Shown here one piece after another: positions 17,716 through 27,344 of a DNA stretch of 64,000 bases. The DNA comes from Granulibacter bethesdensis CGDNIH1 (GTDB lineage Bacteria; Pseudomonadota; Alphaproteobacteria; Acetobacterales; Acetobacteraceae): NCBI RefSeq assembly GCF_000014285.2, contig NC_008343.2:186001-250000 (forward strand), in the 5' to 3' direction. Numbering within the stretch: position 1 is the first letter of the stretch; every line of letters starts with the position of its first letter. The position numbers were made by a program, and so were the translations under genes. Under the pieces are notes generated by a model, which worked only from the letters and a program-made list of their open reading frames with translations, did not search any database and was not told where the DNA came from.

Positions 17716-18370
17716 TCGACAGGAATTGGGCTGGCAGTTCTGTCAGCTCCTCCGGTCCATGCAGCGCTGCCGAATCAAAAGACAGCATATCACCGGGATT
17801 CAAGGCATAAAGCCCATCCCCGTGGCGGTAGCGAATGCTGCCCGACAACATATAAATCAGCTCTGTTCCCTTGTGCTGAAACTGCGTGTAGGGGGCGGCA
17901 TCCTTGCTGAGGGTGATCAGATATGGCTCCACTGCCAGGCCGGAGCCTAGAGAATGCCCGAGCAGCTCGTATTTATGTCCTGCTTTGGTGCCGCGCCGTT
18001 CAATGCTCAGGCCCATGCCGGCTGGCACATAACTGCAATCGCGTCGTTCATCGAAATCGCTGAAGAAGCTTGAGATCGGCGTATTCAAAGCGCGGGACAA
18101 TGCCTGAAGCGTGGCGAGTGACGGAGACGTAGAGCCGTTTTCGATTTTCGAGAGCATCCCGGCCGATAAATCCGCTTCCACCGCAAGATCGGCCGCCGTA
18201 ATGCCAAGACGCTGGCGCAGGCGGCGCACTTTCGCGCCAATAGCGGCCTCCAGCGAAGCAGGCGGCGCCTCCGTTCTGACAGGGGGGGCATTGGAGCCGG
18301 TAATCAAAGGCACATCGACAGATGCAGGAGGCTGCCTGTCAGATGTCTGGGAGGTAATTTTTTTGTTCAT
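17693..18370 (-). CDS. XRE-family regulator with C-terminal cupin domain
   Basis: 225-residue transcription factor. A disordered N-terminal 40 residues is followed by an XRE helix-turn-helix (about 44-98, with GITAADLAVEADLSAGMLSKIE) and a cupin_2 sensor domain (about 150-220). The cupin keeps metal-ligand-like residues: His and Glu in HKGTELIYMLSG and a late His in AALHGPEE. Members with this architecture regulate amino-acid, polyamine or sulfur metabolism by sensing a small ligand in the cupin. It faces the sox region but is not in that operon. Two palindromes in the AT-rich DNA upstream are candidate operators. Confidence 0.88.
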   Translation of the reverse strand: MNKKITSQTSDRQPPASVDVPLITGSNAPPVRTEAPPASLEAAIGAKVRRLRQRLGITAADLAVEADLSAGMLSKIENGSTSPSLATLQALSRALNTPISSFFSDFDERRDCSYVPAGMGLSIERRGTKAGHKYELLGHSLGSGLAVEPYLITLSKDAAPYTQFQHKGTELIYMLSGSIRYRHGDGLYALNPGDMLSFDSAALHGPEELTELPAQFLSIIVYNRE

Positions 18371-18394
18371 GCTACAGAGAAAATCCTTTTAAGC

Positions 18395-18414
18395 AGAATA
18401 TAGAACCATATTCT
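18395..18414. promoter_or_regulatory. Palindrome, candidate operator of the XRE-cupin regulator
   Basis: AGAATAT-N6-ATATTCT, a perfect 7-bp dyad about 25 bases upstream of the regulator start. Position and symmetry suit autoregulation by a dimeric HTH protein; there is no direct evidence of binding. Confidence 0.45.
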
Positions 18415-18438
18415 GATGAGTCGTAAAGAAATTTGATA

Positions 18439-18461
18439 TTGTACTAAAATATAATGTACAA
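18439..18461. promoter_or_regulatory. Second palindrome upstream of the XRE-cupin regulator
   Basis: TTGTAC-N11-GTACAA, a perfect 6-bp dyad with an AT-only spacer, about 70-90 bases upstream of the regulator. Its sequence differs from the first palindrome, so it may bind a different protein or mark a promoter region. Confidence 0.4.
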
Positions 18462-18669
18462 AAAACGATCATCAGAAAAATAGCAAATAAAAAATAATCT
18501 AATTTTTCTATTGTTGTAATACCTTTTTTTAATAAATATTTTTTATATAAAACCTCTATAATTTGATATTTTTTCAAGAAATGTTTTTTATTGCAACTAA
18601 CAAATTTCTCTTGATGAAGATTTTTTATAATGCACTATACTGAGTTTGATTTAAAAACAGGGATCAGCG

Positions 18670-19071
18670 ATGTCTTGTAAAAATTTTGTAGCCCGTGTTC
18701 TGCCGATGGTTGCCATTCTGTTTGCTGCTACAGGATGCGGCCAGAACGTGACCCAGAAGGAAAACAAGCTGGCAGCGGCCGGTTTCGTTCCTCATCTGCC
18801 TGATACCCCTGCCAGGCTTGCATCCATGAAAACCTTGCCGCCCCATAAATTTGTCCGGCAGGTACGGAATGGCCAGATGTTGTATGTCTATTCCGATCCG
18901 ACCCTATGCGGTTGTGTCTATGTCGGGGACCAGAAGGCTTACAGCAACTATCGGCATGAAGTGTTTGAGCAGCACCTGGCGGATGAGCAGCAGGCAACAG
19001 CATCCATGGATCAGGATTACGCCATGGAATGGTCTGCATGGGGGCCTTGGGCACCCTTTTATTATTACTGA
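18670..19071 (+). CDS. Small predicted lipoprotein with aromatic C-terminus
   Basis: 133-residue protein with a lipoprotein signal ending in FAATGC, so probably lipidated at that Cys. The mature part has a conserved-looking core, VRQVRNGQMLYVYSDP followed by CGCVYVGDQKAY with two close cysteines, and ends in an aromatic run WSAWGPWAPFYYY. No functional family is recognised; proteins of this general type are annotated as hypothetical. The AGGGA before the ATG supports the start. The gene sits alone after the AT-rich island and upstream of the kdp genes; a hairpin at 19110 probably separates them. Confidence 0.72.
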   Translation: MSCKNFVARVLPMVAILFAATGCGQNVTQKENKLAAAGFVPHLPDTPARLASMKTLPPHKFVRQVRNGQMLYVYSDPTLCGCVYVGDQKAYSNYRHEVFEQHLADEQQATASMDQDYAMEWSAWGPWAPFYYY

Positions 19072-19109
19072 AAACCCGTATCAAAAAATTTCGTCCTGAT
19101 GAACAGTTA

Positions 19110-19138
19110 TCTCCGGATGGGCCGTCCCGATCCGGAGA
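19110..19138 (+). terminator. Hairpin between the small lipoprotein gene and the kdp operon
   Basis: Inverted repeat CTCCGGAT/ATCCGGAG continued by GGG/CCC with one bulged G and loop CCGT. It follows the lipoprotein stop by about 40 bases. The T-rich run starts only about 18 bases later, so it is a possible but not a canonical intrinsic terminator. Confidence 0.45.
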
Positions 19139-19275
19139 AGCTGCATAACAACATTTCTTTTTCAAAAAAGGCTTTTCTTTCGGTGCCTATGAGATTCCTA
19201 TACCGGCAGTAGGTTTCTCCCTCTCTCATTCCTATCCCGGTCGCGCGATAAACCTGATGTGCAGAGGAGTATGAA

Positions 19276-19359
19276 ATGCTCGACGGATTTTATGTCGGCC
19301 TTGGACTGGTAGGCTTTATCGTCTGTATCGGCTTCGTGACGGCATGCACGAGGATATGA
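19276..19359 (+). CDS. 27-residue membrane peptide heading the kdp operon
   Basis: A very short gene, MLDGFYVGLGLVGFIVCIGF plus a TACTRI end: one membrane helix and a short Cys/Arg tail. GAGGAG lies about seven bases before its ATG. The stop is three bases before kdpF. Similar tiny membrane peptides ending in a Cys-Arg/Glu-Arg-Leu-like motif are, from memory, found just upstream of kdpF in other bacteria and left unannotated. It is distinct from KdpF, which follows. A role as an extra small subunit or leader peptide is inference. Confidence 0.6.
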   Translation: MLDGFYVGLGLVGFIVCIGFVTACTRI

Positions 19360-19362
19360 GCC

Positions 19363-19452
19363 ATGAGCTTCGATTTCGTTCTGGCGGGTGGTGTGACCAT
19401 TTTTTTGCTGGTCTATATTGCCGCCGTCCTGATCCGGCCGGAAAGGTTCTGA
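19363..19452 (+). CDS. kdpF: KdpF small subunit of the potassium-transporting ATPase
   Basis: 29-residue single-helix peptide ending in AAVLIRPERF, matching the conserved KdpF C-terminus (ALxxPERF). It stabilises the KdpABC complex in the inner membrane. The ATG is three bases after the upstream peptide stop and kdpA starts three bases after its own stop, so the genes are translationally close. Confidence 0.88.
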   Translation: MSFDFVLAGGVTIFLLVYIAAVLIRPERF

Positions 19453-19455
19453 ACC

Positions 19456-21162
19456 ATGTCCATGGCAGGATGGATCACAATCGGCATTTTCTTTCTTTGC
19501 GTTCTGGCACTCACCAGGCCGCTGGGCGGATTTCTGGTCTCTGTACTGGAGGGCAGGCGGACCTTTCTGTCGCCCATTCTGGGGCCGGTGGAGCGGGCAT
19601 TGTACCGGTTTTCAGGGGTGAGACCGGAGGAGGAGCAGTCCTGGTCGCACTATGCGCTGGCGCTGCTCAGCTTTAAAATCGTCTGCTTCGTGGCCGTCTA
19701 TGCTATTCTTCGTTTGCAGGCTTACCTGCCGTTGAATCCGGCGGGACAGGGGAGCGTAGCGCCCGATCTGGCCTACAATACCGCTGTCAGTTTCGTTACC
19801 AATACAAACTGGCAGAGCTATGGCGGTGAGACGACCATGAGTTATCTCAGCCAGATGCTCGGCCTGACAGTACAGAATTTTGTATCCGCAGCTGCGGGTA
19901 TTGCTGTGGCTGCCGCTATCATCAGGGGGTTTGCCCGGCGGGAATCAAAAGCCATTGGCAATTTCTGGGTCGATATGGTGCGGGCAACATTATATGTGTT
20001 GCTGCCGATTTCTGTCGTGCTCAGTCTGTTTTATGTTTTCGAAGGTATTCCTCAGACATTTTCGGGCAGTGTGGTTGCTACTACCTATGAAGGCATCCAC
20101 CAGACCATTGCGCTGGGACCGGTGGCATCGCAGGAAGCCATCAAGATGCTGGGGACCAATGGCGGTGGTTTCTTCAATGTGAATTCCGCCCATCCATTCG
20201 AAAATCCTGATGCGCTGACGAATTTCGTCGAAATGATCAGCATTTTTGCCATTGGTGCCGGTCTGACCAACGTGTTCGGTCGTATGGTCGGCAATGAACG
20301 CCAGGGCTGGGCGGTGTTCTCGGCTATGTCCGTTCTGTTCTTTGTGGGTGTGACCGCTGTCTACTGGGCGGAAGCGCACGGAAACCCGGCTTTTTCCGCT
20401 TTCGGGATCGACCAGTCGCTGGGCAATATGGAGGGTAAGGAAACCCGCTTTGGCGTTGCGGCTTCAGCGTTGTTTGCCGCCGTCACAACCGATGCATCCT
20501 GCGGGGCCGTCAATGCGATGCATGAAAGTTTTCTGCCGCTGGGTGGCATGGTGCCCTTGATCAACATGATGCTGGGTGAAGTGATCATCGGTGGTGTCGG
20601 TGCCGGGTTGTATGGCTTCATCCTGTTCGCCATCATTGCAGTGTTCATGGCGGGCCTCATGGTCGGGCGTACGCCGGAATATCTCGGCAAGAAAATAGAA
20701 GCGCGTGAGATCAAGATGACGATGCTGGCAGTGTTGTGTCTGCCGCTTGTGATGCTTGGATTTACGGCTGTGGCAGTGGTGGTCAAACCGGGTCTGGCGG
20801 CGTTGTCTGCCACTGGTCCGCATGGATTTACCGAAGCGCTTTATGCCTACACCTCGGCGGCTGCGAATAACGGAAGTGCCTTTGCAGGTCTGACGGCCAA
20901 TCCATACTGGAACATCACACTCGGGATCGGCATGATGATCGGGCGGTTTTTTGTGATCGTGCCTGCTCTCGCCATTGCCGGATCCATGGCCGCCAAGAAA
21001 ATCGTTCCCCCTTCATCCGGAACATTCCCGACCGATACCGGTCTGTTCATCGGTTTGGTGGCTGGCGTGATCATCATCGTCGGCGGACTGACTTTCCTGC
21101 CCGCTCTCGCTCTGGGGCCGATCGTCGAGCATCTGTCGATGCTCCGCGGCACCCTGTATTGA
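19456..21162 (+). CDS. kdpA: KdpA potassium-binding channel-like subunit
   Basis: 568-residue polytopic subunit that selects and passes K+ in the high-affinity KdpFABC pump. It shows the four pseudo-repeats of a K+ channel: filter-like segments [46 protein letters not shown] and [12 protein letters not shown]. Length matches the family. ATG 19456 follows kdpF by three bases. Expressed in K+ limitation under KdpDE in known systems; the same regulators lie at the end of this operon. Confidence 0.97.
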   Translation: MSMAGWITIGIFFLCVLALTRPLGGFLVSVLEGRRTFLSPILGPVERALYRFSGVRPEEEQSWSHYALALLSFKIVCFVAVYAILRLQAYLPLNPAGQGSVAPDLAYNTAVSFVTNTNWQSYGGETTMSYLSQMLGLTVQNFVSAAAGIAVAAAIIRGFARRESKAIGNFWVDMVRATLYVLLPISVVLSLFYVFEGIPQTFSGSVVATTYEGIHQTIALGPVASQEAIKMLGTNGGGFFNVNSAHPFENPDALTNFVEMISIFAIGAGLTNVFGRMVGNERQGWAVFSAMSVLFFVGVTAVYWAEAHGNPAFSAFGIDQSLGNMEGKETRFGVAASALFAAVTTDASCGAVNAMHESFLPLGGMVPLINMMLGEVIIGGVGAGLYGFILFAIIAVFMAGLMVGRTPEYLGKKIEAREIKMTMLAVLCLPLVMLGFTAVAVVVKPGLAALSATGPHGFTEALYAYTSAAANNGSAFAGLTANPYWNITLGIGMMIGRFFVIVPALAIAGSMAAKKIVPPSSGTFPTDTGLFIGLVAGVIIIVGGLTFLPALALGPIVEHLSMLRGTLY

Positions 21163-21177
21163 AAGGCGTTTTTGTCC

Positions 21178-23274
21178 ATGACCTTTCTATCATCCCATGC
21201 GCCCGCCGCATCGGAGCGGGTCCATCCGCGTGGCAGCCAGCTTCTGCGGGGTGACCTGATACTGCCGGCGATTGGCGACAGTTTTCGTAAGCTTGACCCG
21301 CGTGTGATGTGGCATAACCCCGTCATGTTTGTGGTTGAGAGTGTCACCCTGCTGACCACAGTTCTTTTGATCAGGGATATCTTCTCTGGCGAAAGCCATG
21401 TCGGTTTTGCGGTTCAGATCAATCTCTGGCTCTGGTTTACGCTGCTCTTTGCCAATTTTGCTGAAGCCATTGCCGAGGGACGCGGCAAGGCACAGGCAGA
21501 CAGTTTGCGCCGTACTAAAACGGATACGATGGCGAAACGCCTGATTGCCGACAGTGATGGCCGTTATTCGGCGACCGGTATGTATCAGGGTGCTGCTGCG
21601 CCTGAACTGAAAGTCGGCGATGTCGTGCTGGTCGAGGCAGGGGATTTCATCCCCAGTGATGGTGAAGTGATCGAAGGCATTGCCTCCGTCGATGAGTCCG
21701 CCATCACTGGTGAATCGGCTCCTGTGATTCGTGAAAGCGGTGGTGACCGTTCGGCGGTGACGGGTGGCACGCGGGTATTGTCTGACTGGATCATTGTCCG
21801 CATTACTTCTGCGCAGGGGGAGACGTTTCTGGATCGCATGATCTCTCTGGTGGAAGGGGCGCAACGTCAGAAAACGCCGAATGAAATTGCGTTGACCATT
21901 CTGCTGGCAGGCATGACGCTGATTTTCATTCTGGCCGTTGCTACGATTCCCAGCTTTGCCGCTTATGCGGGCGGTCATATTTCGGTGTTCATTCTGGTGG
22001 CACTGTTCGTCACGTTGATTCCGACCACGATCGGTGGATTGCTATCCTCGATCGGCATTGCCGGTATGGATCGGCTGATCCGTTTCAATGTGCTGGCCAT
22101 GTCTGGCCGTGCTGTAGAGGCTGCCGGAGATGTCGATACGCTGCTGCTGGACAAGACCGGTACAATCACCATCGGGGATCGTCAGGCGGCGGCGTTCATT
22201 CCTGTTCCCGGGGTGACGGAAGAAGAGCTGGCCGATGCGGCACAGCTGGCTTCTCTGGCCGATGAAACGCCGGAGGGTCGCTCCATCGTCGTTCTGGCCA
22301 AGGAAAAATTCGCGCTGCGCGGACGGGAGATGCAAACACTGGAGGCCCGTTTTGTGCCCTTCACGGCGCAGACACGGATGAGCGGGGTCGACATTGGCAG
22401 CCGCAGCATACGCAAGGGAGCAGTCGACAGTGTGTTGGAGGCGGCGTCCTCCGATTCATCCCGTCAGGCTGTTCGGAACAGTGCGGATGAGATTGCCCGT
22501 TCCGGTGGGACGCCCCTGGCGGTGATTGATAGTGGCCGTCTGTTAGGTGTGATTCATCTGAAGGATGTGGTGAAAGGCGGTATCCGGGAACGTTTTGCGG
22601 AACTGCGCAGCATGGGTATCCGCACGGTGATGATCACCGGCGACAATCCCCTGACCGCTGCTGCCATTGCGGCGGAGAGTGGGGTGGATGATTTTCTGGC
22701 GCAGGCAACCCCGGAAGCCAAGCTTGCCTTGATCCGCAAGGAACAGGCGGCGGGCAAGTTGGTGGCCATGTGCGGTGACGGCACCAATGATGCCCCTGCA
22801 CTGGCCCAGGCGGATGTCGGTGTCGCCATGAACACGGGCACTGTGGCGGCGCGTGAGGCCGGCAATATGGTTGATCTGGACAGCGATCCAACCAAATTGA
22901 TCGAAATCGTCGGGATCGGCAAACAGCTTCTGATGACACGCGGCGCTTTGACGACGTTTTCCATCGCCAATGACGTCGCCAAGTATTTTGCCATTATACC
23001 CGCCATGTTCATCGGCTTTTATCCGCAGCTCGGCGCATTGAACGTGATGCATCTCGGCACCCCGGAGAGTGCGGTTCTGTCGGCAGTGATCTTTAACGCT
23101 CTAATTATCGTTGCGCTGATACCGCTGGCCCTGAAGGGCGTTCGGTATCGTCCTGTCGGGGCGGCCTCCTTGCTGCGGCGCAATCTGCTGGTCTACGGGC
23201 TGGGCGGAATGGTCGTTCCTTTCATCGGCATCAAGCTGATCGACATGATCGTCGTCAGCCTCGGCCTCGCTTGA
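21178..23274 (+). CDS. kdpB: KdpB P-type ATPase subunit
   Basis: 698-residue P1A-type ATPase that energises K+ uptake. ATG 21178 is preferred over the in-frame TTG at 21172. Motifs: actuator TGES in [10 protein letters not shown], phosphorylation site DKTGT with Asp about 325, nucleotide-binding region, and hinge [20 protein letters not shown]. Membrane helices surround these in the normal order. It is 15 bases after kdpA and its stop nearly touches kdpC. No missing residue noticed. Confidence 0.97.
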   Translation: MTFLSSHAPAASERVHPRGSQLLRGDLILPAIGDSFRKLDPRVMWHNPVMFVVESVTLLTTVLLIRDIFSGESHVGFAVQINLWLWFTLLFANFAEAIAEGRGKAQADSLRRTKTDTMAKRLIADSDGRYSATGMYQGAAAPELKVGDVVLVEAGDFIPSDGEVIEGIASVDESAITGESAPVIRESGGDRSAVTGGTRVLSDWIIVRITSAQGETFLDRMISLVEGAQRQKTPNEIALTILLAGMTLIFILAVATIPSFAAYAGGHISVFILVALFVTLIPTTIGGLLSSIGIAGMDRLIRFNVLAMSGRAVEAAGDVDTLLLDKTGTITIGDRQAAAFIPVPGVTEEELADAAQLASLADETPEGRSIVVLAKEKFALRGREMQTLEARFVPFTAQTRMSGVDIGSRSIRKGAVDSVLEAASSDSSRQAVRNSADEIARSGGTPLAVIDSGRLLGVIHLKDVVKGGIRERFAELRSMGIRTVMITGDNPLTAAAIAAESGVDDFLAQATPEAKLALIRKEQAAGKLVAMCGDGTNDAPALAQADVGVAMNTGTVAAREAGNMVDLDSDPTKLIEIVGIGKQLLMTRGALTTFSIANDVAKYFAIIPAMFIGFYPQLGALNVMHLGTPESAVLSAVIFNALIIVALIPLALKGVRYRPVGAASLLRRNLLVYGLGGMVVPFIGIKLIDMIVVSLGLA

Positions 23275-23285
23275 GAGCGCACGTT

Positions 23286-23906
23286 ATGATCATCATGCGT
23301 CACCTTCGTCCCGCGATCATGGTTTTTCTGTTTCTGTCCCTGATCACGGGTATTCTCTATCCGCTTGCCATCACCGGAGTATCCGCGCTGGTGATGCCCG
23401 GAAAAGCAGGGGGCAGTCTGGTGTACGACCATGGAAAACTGGTCGGCTCCCGTCTGATCGGCCAGAATTTCATACAGCCCGGCTATTTTCATCCACGCCT
23501 GTCGGCAACGATGGGGCCTGATCCAGCCAATGCAGCTGTGACAATATCCGCGCCTTATAACGCAGCGGCCTCGGCGGCCTCCAATCTCGGCCCGACCTCC
23601 AAAGCGTTGATTGATCGTGTGGCGGCTTCTGCGGCGGCACTGAAAGCTGAAAATCCAGAGGCATTGGCGGCAGGTTTACCGATTCCTGTGGATCTGGTGA
23701 CAGGCTCCGGCAGTGGATTGGATCCCGATATTTCTCCGCAGGCGGCGATGTTTCAGGTGAAGCGCATTGCACGTGTGCGCAAATTGCCGGAAAATCTTAT
23801 TGTTACGCTTGTGAATCAGATGACGGAACAGCCTTTTCTGGGCTGGCTGGGGGAGCCGAGGGTCAATGTCCTGCAACTCAACATGGCTCTGGATACGCTG
23901 AAATAA
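23286..23906 (+). CDS. kdpC: KdpC subunit of the potassium-transporting ATPase
   Basis: 206-residue subunit with one N-terminal membrane helix and a periplasmic domain, needed for KdpABC assembly and K+ affinity. The ATG at 23286 is used, with another in frame at 23295 and a TTG at 23271 overlapping the kdpB stop. Family signatures are GSRLIGQNFIQPGYFHPR, DLVTGSGSGLDPDISPQAA and the LGEPRVNVLQLN-type C-terminus. kdpD begins on the base after its stop. Confidence 0.95.
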   Translation: MIIMRHLRPAIMVFLFLSLITGILYPLAITGVSALVMPGKAGGSLVYDHGKLVGSRLIGQNFIQPGYFHPRLSATMGPDPANAAVTISAPYNAAASAASNLGPTSKALIDRVAASAAALKAENPEALAAGLPIPVDLVTGSGSGLDPDISPQAAMFQVKRIARVRKLPENLIVTLVNQMTEQPFLGWLGEPRVNVLQLNMALDTLK

Positions 23907-26606
23907 ATGCAGGACATCCGCCCGGAACGGCCTGATCCCGATGCCTTGCTTCGTCAGGCGGAAAAAGAAGGGCAGGAAGGTCGTCGCGGGCGGCTGAAGA
24001 TTTTCCTCGGTGCGGCGCCGGGGGTTGGTAAAACATGCGAGATGCTGACCACCGCGCATCATCTTCTGCGCGATGGTGTTGATCTCGTCATCGGCGTTGT
24101 GGAAACGCATGGCCGTGCCGGTACTGCGGCCTTGGTTGAGGGGTTGGAAATCATTCCCCTTCGCTCTGTTCCGTATCGTGATCGCACGATGACGGAGATG
24201 GATCTGGATGCAATCCTGAATCGTGCGCCGCAGATGGTGCTGGTGGATGAGCTGGCTCATGGAAACGTGCCTGGCTCACGGCATCCGAAACGCTGGATGG
24301 ATGTGGAGGAACTGATCTCCGCCGGGATCGACGTTATGACCACCGTCAATATCCAGCATCTGGAAAGTCTCAACGATATCGTTGCCAGCATTACTCGCAT
24401 CCGTGTGCGGGAAACGGTGCCGGATCGCGTGCTGAGTGAAGCGGATGAGATCGAACTGGTCGATCTGACCCCGAATGATCTGTTGCAGCGGATGCGCGAT
24501 GGTAAAATCTACGCCCCACAAGCGGCGGGTCGGGCGATGCTGCATTATTTCTCGCCCGGCAATCTGACCGCGTTACGGGAGCTGGCCCTGCGTCAGACGG
24601 CGCAGCAGGTGGATGCCCAGCTGCTCGATCACATGAAGGCCAATGCCATTTCCGGCCCATGGGCGGCGGGGGAGCGCATCATGGTCTGGCTGACATTGCA
24701 GGATCGGGATGTCAGTCTTCTGCGCTATGGCAGGCGGTTGGCCGATCATCTGCATGCGCCATGGATTGTCCTGCATGTCGAGACGGGGCGCGATATCACG
24801 GAAGATGCAAGGGCACGTATGGCAGGCCAGATGCATCTGGCCCAGTCGCTGGGGGCGGAGACCGTCACCATTCCCGGACAGGATGAGGCGTTGGATGCGC
24901 TGGCCTATGCCCGGGCCCATAATGTGACGCAGATTGTGGCGGCCCATCCGGATGGTCATGCAGGGCGGATGCACTGGTATCAACGTGTGGCGCGCTGGTT
25001 CAGCCGTTCGATGACGAACCGGCTGATCAGGGCGGGCGGCAGTTTTCCAATCCATATCGTGGCGCGATCCCGCGATGATGATCAGGACGTGGTGACACCG
25101 TTCGCCCCGGAACCGCGTCAGGCCATGCCCTATGTCAGCAGCACGCTGATCATCGGCGTGGCAACCGGGGCTGCCATGCTTCTGCGGCAGATTCTGGAAG
25201 TCGGTAATGTATCGCTGACATTTTTGACCGCCATTCTGTGGGTGGCGGTGGCGTACGGTTTATGGCCTTCCCTGTGGGCATCCGTGCTGGGGATGCTGTG
25301 TTTCAATTTCTTTTTCCTGCCCCCGCTTTACACTTTCACCATTGCCGCCCCGGAGAACGTGGTGGCGATGTTCTTTTTTCTGACCACCGCCCTGATCGCC
25401 AGCCATCTGGGGGCGAGGGTCCGCAATCAGGCGGTGGTGGCGCGTCACAGGGCGGATATCACGCAATCGCTTTATCAGTTCAGTCGTCGTCTGTCGGGAA
25501 TTGTCACGCTGGACGATCTGCTGTGGACGGCGTGCCATCAGATTGCCACCGCGCTGGAACGCAATGCCGTGATCCTGATGCCGGAGGGTGATCGGCTGAT
25601 TCTGCGCGCATCCTACACTCCGGATGAGCAGATTGATGCCGATGACCTGGCGGCGGCAAGCTGGGCCTGGAAAAATGATCGTATGGCCGGTCGCGGCTCC
25701 GATACCTTGCCGGGCGTGGGCTGGCTGTTCATCCCGCTGCGCACGGGTCGCGGGCCGGTCGCGGTGATCGGTCTGGATGCCCATGCCGAGGACCATCTGT
25801 TATATCCCGAGCAGCAACAGCTTCTGGATGCGCTGGGCGATCAGGCAGCGCTGGCGATCGAGCGGATCGGTCTGGCGAAAGATCTGGATGAGGCACGGCT
25901 TACGGCTGAGACGGAGAAACTGCGTGGTGCGTTGCTGACCTCGCTCTCGCATGATCTGCGTACGCCGCTTGCCTCTATTCTCGGGGCTGCCTCCAGCCTG
26001 CATGAGTATGATGCGCTGCTGACGGAGCAGGACCGGCGGGAATTGCTGCTGACCATCCGTGAGGAGGCCGAGCGGCTGAATCGTTTCGTTGCCAACCTGC
26101 TCGACATGATCCGGCTGGAGGCCGGGGCATTGCAACCACGACGGGAGCGGGTGGACCTTGCGGAGGTGGCGGCCAGCGCATTGTCCCGTGCGGCCCGCAT
26201 TTTGTCGGATCATCCGGTGCGGCTGGAGGTCGCGCCCGACCTGCCCATGCCCTTGCTGGATGATGTCCTGCTGGAGCAGGTTCTGTTCAATCTGCTCGAT
26301 AACGCGGCCAAATACACGCCGCCGGGCACGCCGATCAGCATTGTGATCGGGCAAGGCCCGGGTGTTCTGACGATTCGCGTGCTGGATGAGGGGGCCGGCC
26401 TCGCCACGCAGGACACGGAGAGCGTGTTTGAGAAATTCACGCGCTTCCGTGCGGCTGACCGTTCCCGCCCGGGTACCGGGTTGGGGCTTGCCATTGCGCG
26501 GGGTTTCATCGAAGCCATGGGGGGAGGGATCGCGGCCCGTAACCGGAGTGATCGTTCCGGTGCTGAATTCACGATCACTCTTCCAGTGGAGGCGGAAAAC
26601 CGATGA
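23907..26606 (+). CDS. kdpD: KdpD osmosensitive K+ sensor histidine kinase
   Basis: 899-residue membrane sensor kinase controlling kdp expression. Domain order: N-terminal KdpD domain with Walker A GAAPGVGKTCEM (about 35-45), a universal-stress-like domain (about 250-370), four membrane helices (about 410-500), a GAF-like region (about 530-650), HisKA with SLSHDLRTPL (His about 682) and a HATPase_c domain with N, G1 and G2 boxes (NLLDNAAKYT, GTGLGLAIARG). The start is immediately after the kdpC stop. The final four bases overlap kdpE, so both are coupled. Known members respond to low K+ and, in some species, to c-di-AMP. Confidence 0.96.
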   Translation: MQDIRPERPDPDALLRQAEKEGQEGRRGRLKIFLGAAPGVGKTCEMLTTAHHLLRDGVDLVIGVVETHGRAGTAALVEGLEIIPLRSVPYRDRTMTEMDLDAILNRAPQMVLVDELAHGNVPGSRHPKRWMDVEELISAGIDVMTTVNIQHLESLNDIVASITRIRVRETVPDRVLSEADEIELVDLTPNDLLQRMRDGKIYAPQAAGRAMLHYFSPGNLTALRELALRQTAQQVDAQLLDHMKANAISGPWAAGERIMVWLTLQDRDVSLLRYGRRLADHLHAPWIVLHVETGRDITEDARARMAGQMHLAQSLGAETVTIPGQDEALDALAYARAHNVTQIVAAHPDGHAGRMHWYQRVARWFSRSMTNRLIRAGGSFPIHIVARSRDDDQDVVTPFAPEPRQAMPYVSSTLIIGVATGAAMLLRQILEVGNVSLTFLTAILWVAVAYGLWPSLWASVLGMLCFNFFFLPPLYTFTIAAPENVVAMFFFLTTALIASHLGARVRNQAVVARHRADITQSLYQFSRRLSGIVTLDDLLWTACHQIATALERNAVILMPEGDRLILRASYTPDEQIDADDLAAASWAWKNDRMAGRGSDTLPGVGWLFIPLRTGRGPVAVIGLDAHAEDHLLYPEQQQLLDALGDQAALAIERIGLAKDLDEARLTAETEKLRGALLTSLSHDLRTPLASILGAASSLHEYDALLTEQDRRELLLTIREEAERLNRFVANLLDMIRLEAGALQPRRERVDLAEVAASALSRAARILSDHPVRLEVAPDLPMPLLDDVLLEQVLFNLLDNAAKYTPPGTPISIVIGQGPGVLTIRVLDEGAGLATQDTESVFEKFTRFRAADRSRPGTGLGLAIARGFIEAMGGGIAARNRSDRSGAEFTITLPVEAENR

Positions 26607-27301
26607 GCGATCCCTGCGTGCTGATCGTGGATGACGAGCCGGCCATTCGTCGTTTGCTGCGCACCACGTTGGGAACACAGTCATGGCGGATCACGGAAGC
26701 GGCCAGCGGTGCCGGGGCAATGCAGGCTTTGGCCGAGCAAAAGCCCGATCTCGTGCTGCTCGATCTCGGTCTGCCGGATATGGATGGGCTGGAGGTGCTG
26801 CAGCACATCAGGAAAACGGCTCCCACTCTGCCGGTGGTGATCCTCTCGGCGCGGGATAATGAACGCGGCAAGGTGGCGGCGTTCGAAATGGGGGCGGATG
26901 ATTACGTCACCAAGCCGTTCGGCATGGCGGAGCTGGTGGCCCGTCTGCGCACGGCGCTGCGCCATTCCCTGCAAACGGAAGGCACTCTGCCGGTGTTCGT
27001 CTCCGGCGATTTATCGGTCGATCTTGTGCGGCGTCATGTCTTCAAGGGTGGGGACGAGATCAAACTCTCTCCGCGGGAATGGGATATTCTGAGGATGCTG
27101 GTGCAGCATGCCGGAAAAGTGCTGACCCATCAGCATATCATGTCTAAACTATGGGGCGCGCAGGGCGATGTGCAGCAACTGCGCGTCTATATCCGGCAGA
27201 TCAGGCAGAAACTGGAATCCAATCCGGAACAGCCCCGCTATATCGTCACCGAGACTGGTATTGGCTATCGCTTGGTAGAAGCGGATGATATGGGCAGGTA
27301 A
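26603..27301 (+). CDS. kdpE: KdpE response regulator
   Basis: 232-residue OmpR/PhoB-type regulator, partner of KdpD. The receiver domain (1-120) has the acidic pair at 10-11, phospho-acceptor Asp54 in VLLDLGLPDM, and Lys in DYVTKPF. The winged-helix DNA-binding domain (about 130-228) shows LSPREWDILRMLVQHAGKV and the recognition region around VQQLRVYIRQIRQKLE. The ATGA overlap with kdpD implies coupled synthesis. It should activate the promoter upstream of the kdp genes, within about 19140-19265; I could not define the site. Confidence 0.96.
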   Translation: MSDPCVLIVDDEPAIRRLLRTTLGTQSWRITEAASGAGAMQALAEQKPDLVLLDLGLPDMDGLEVLQHIRKTAPTLPVVILSARDNERGKVAAFEMGADDYVTKPFGMAELVARLRTALRHSLQTEGTLPVFVSGDLSVDLVRRHVFKGGDEIKLSPREWDILRMLVQHAGKVLTHQHIMSKLWGAQGDVQQLRVYIRQIRQKLESNPEQPRYIVTETGIGYRLVEADDMGR

Positions 27302-27344
27302 AGGCATCCCTCTTCTCTGGTTTTTGCAGCAATTGTTCTGACCC

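Larger units (their letters stand above)
18371..18669. other. AT-rich intergenic island with palindromes
   Basis: About 300 bases of very low G+C in a G+C-rich chromosome, between the XRE-cupin gene and the small lipoprotein gene. It carries two inverted repeats near the regulator (18395-18414, 18439-18461), many A/T runs, and a TATAAT/TATACT pair near 18627-18643 that could be the lipoprotein promoter. A 62-codon open frame on the minus strand (18389-18577) is not thought real. Such DNA is typical of nucleoid-protein binding or old horizontal insertion. Confidence 0.7.

Noticed and set aside
18389-18577. 62-codon minus-strand frame in the AT-rich island
   Set aside because: Low-complexity Lys/Ile/Phe/Tyr composition expected of AT-rich non-coding DNA, no convincing start signal.
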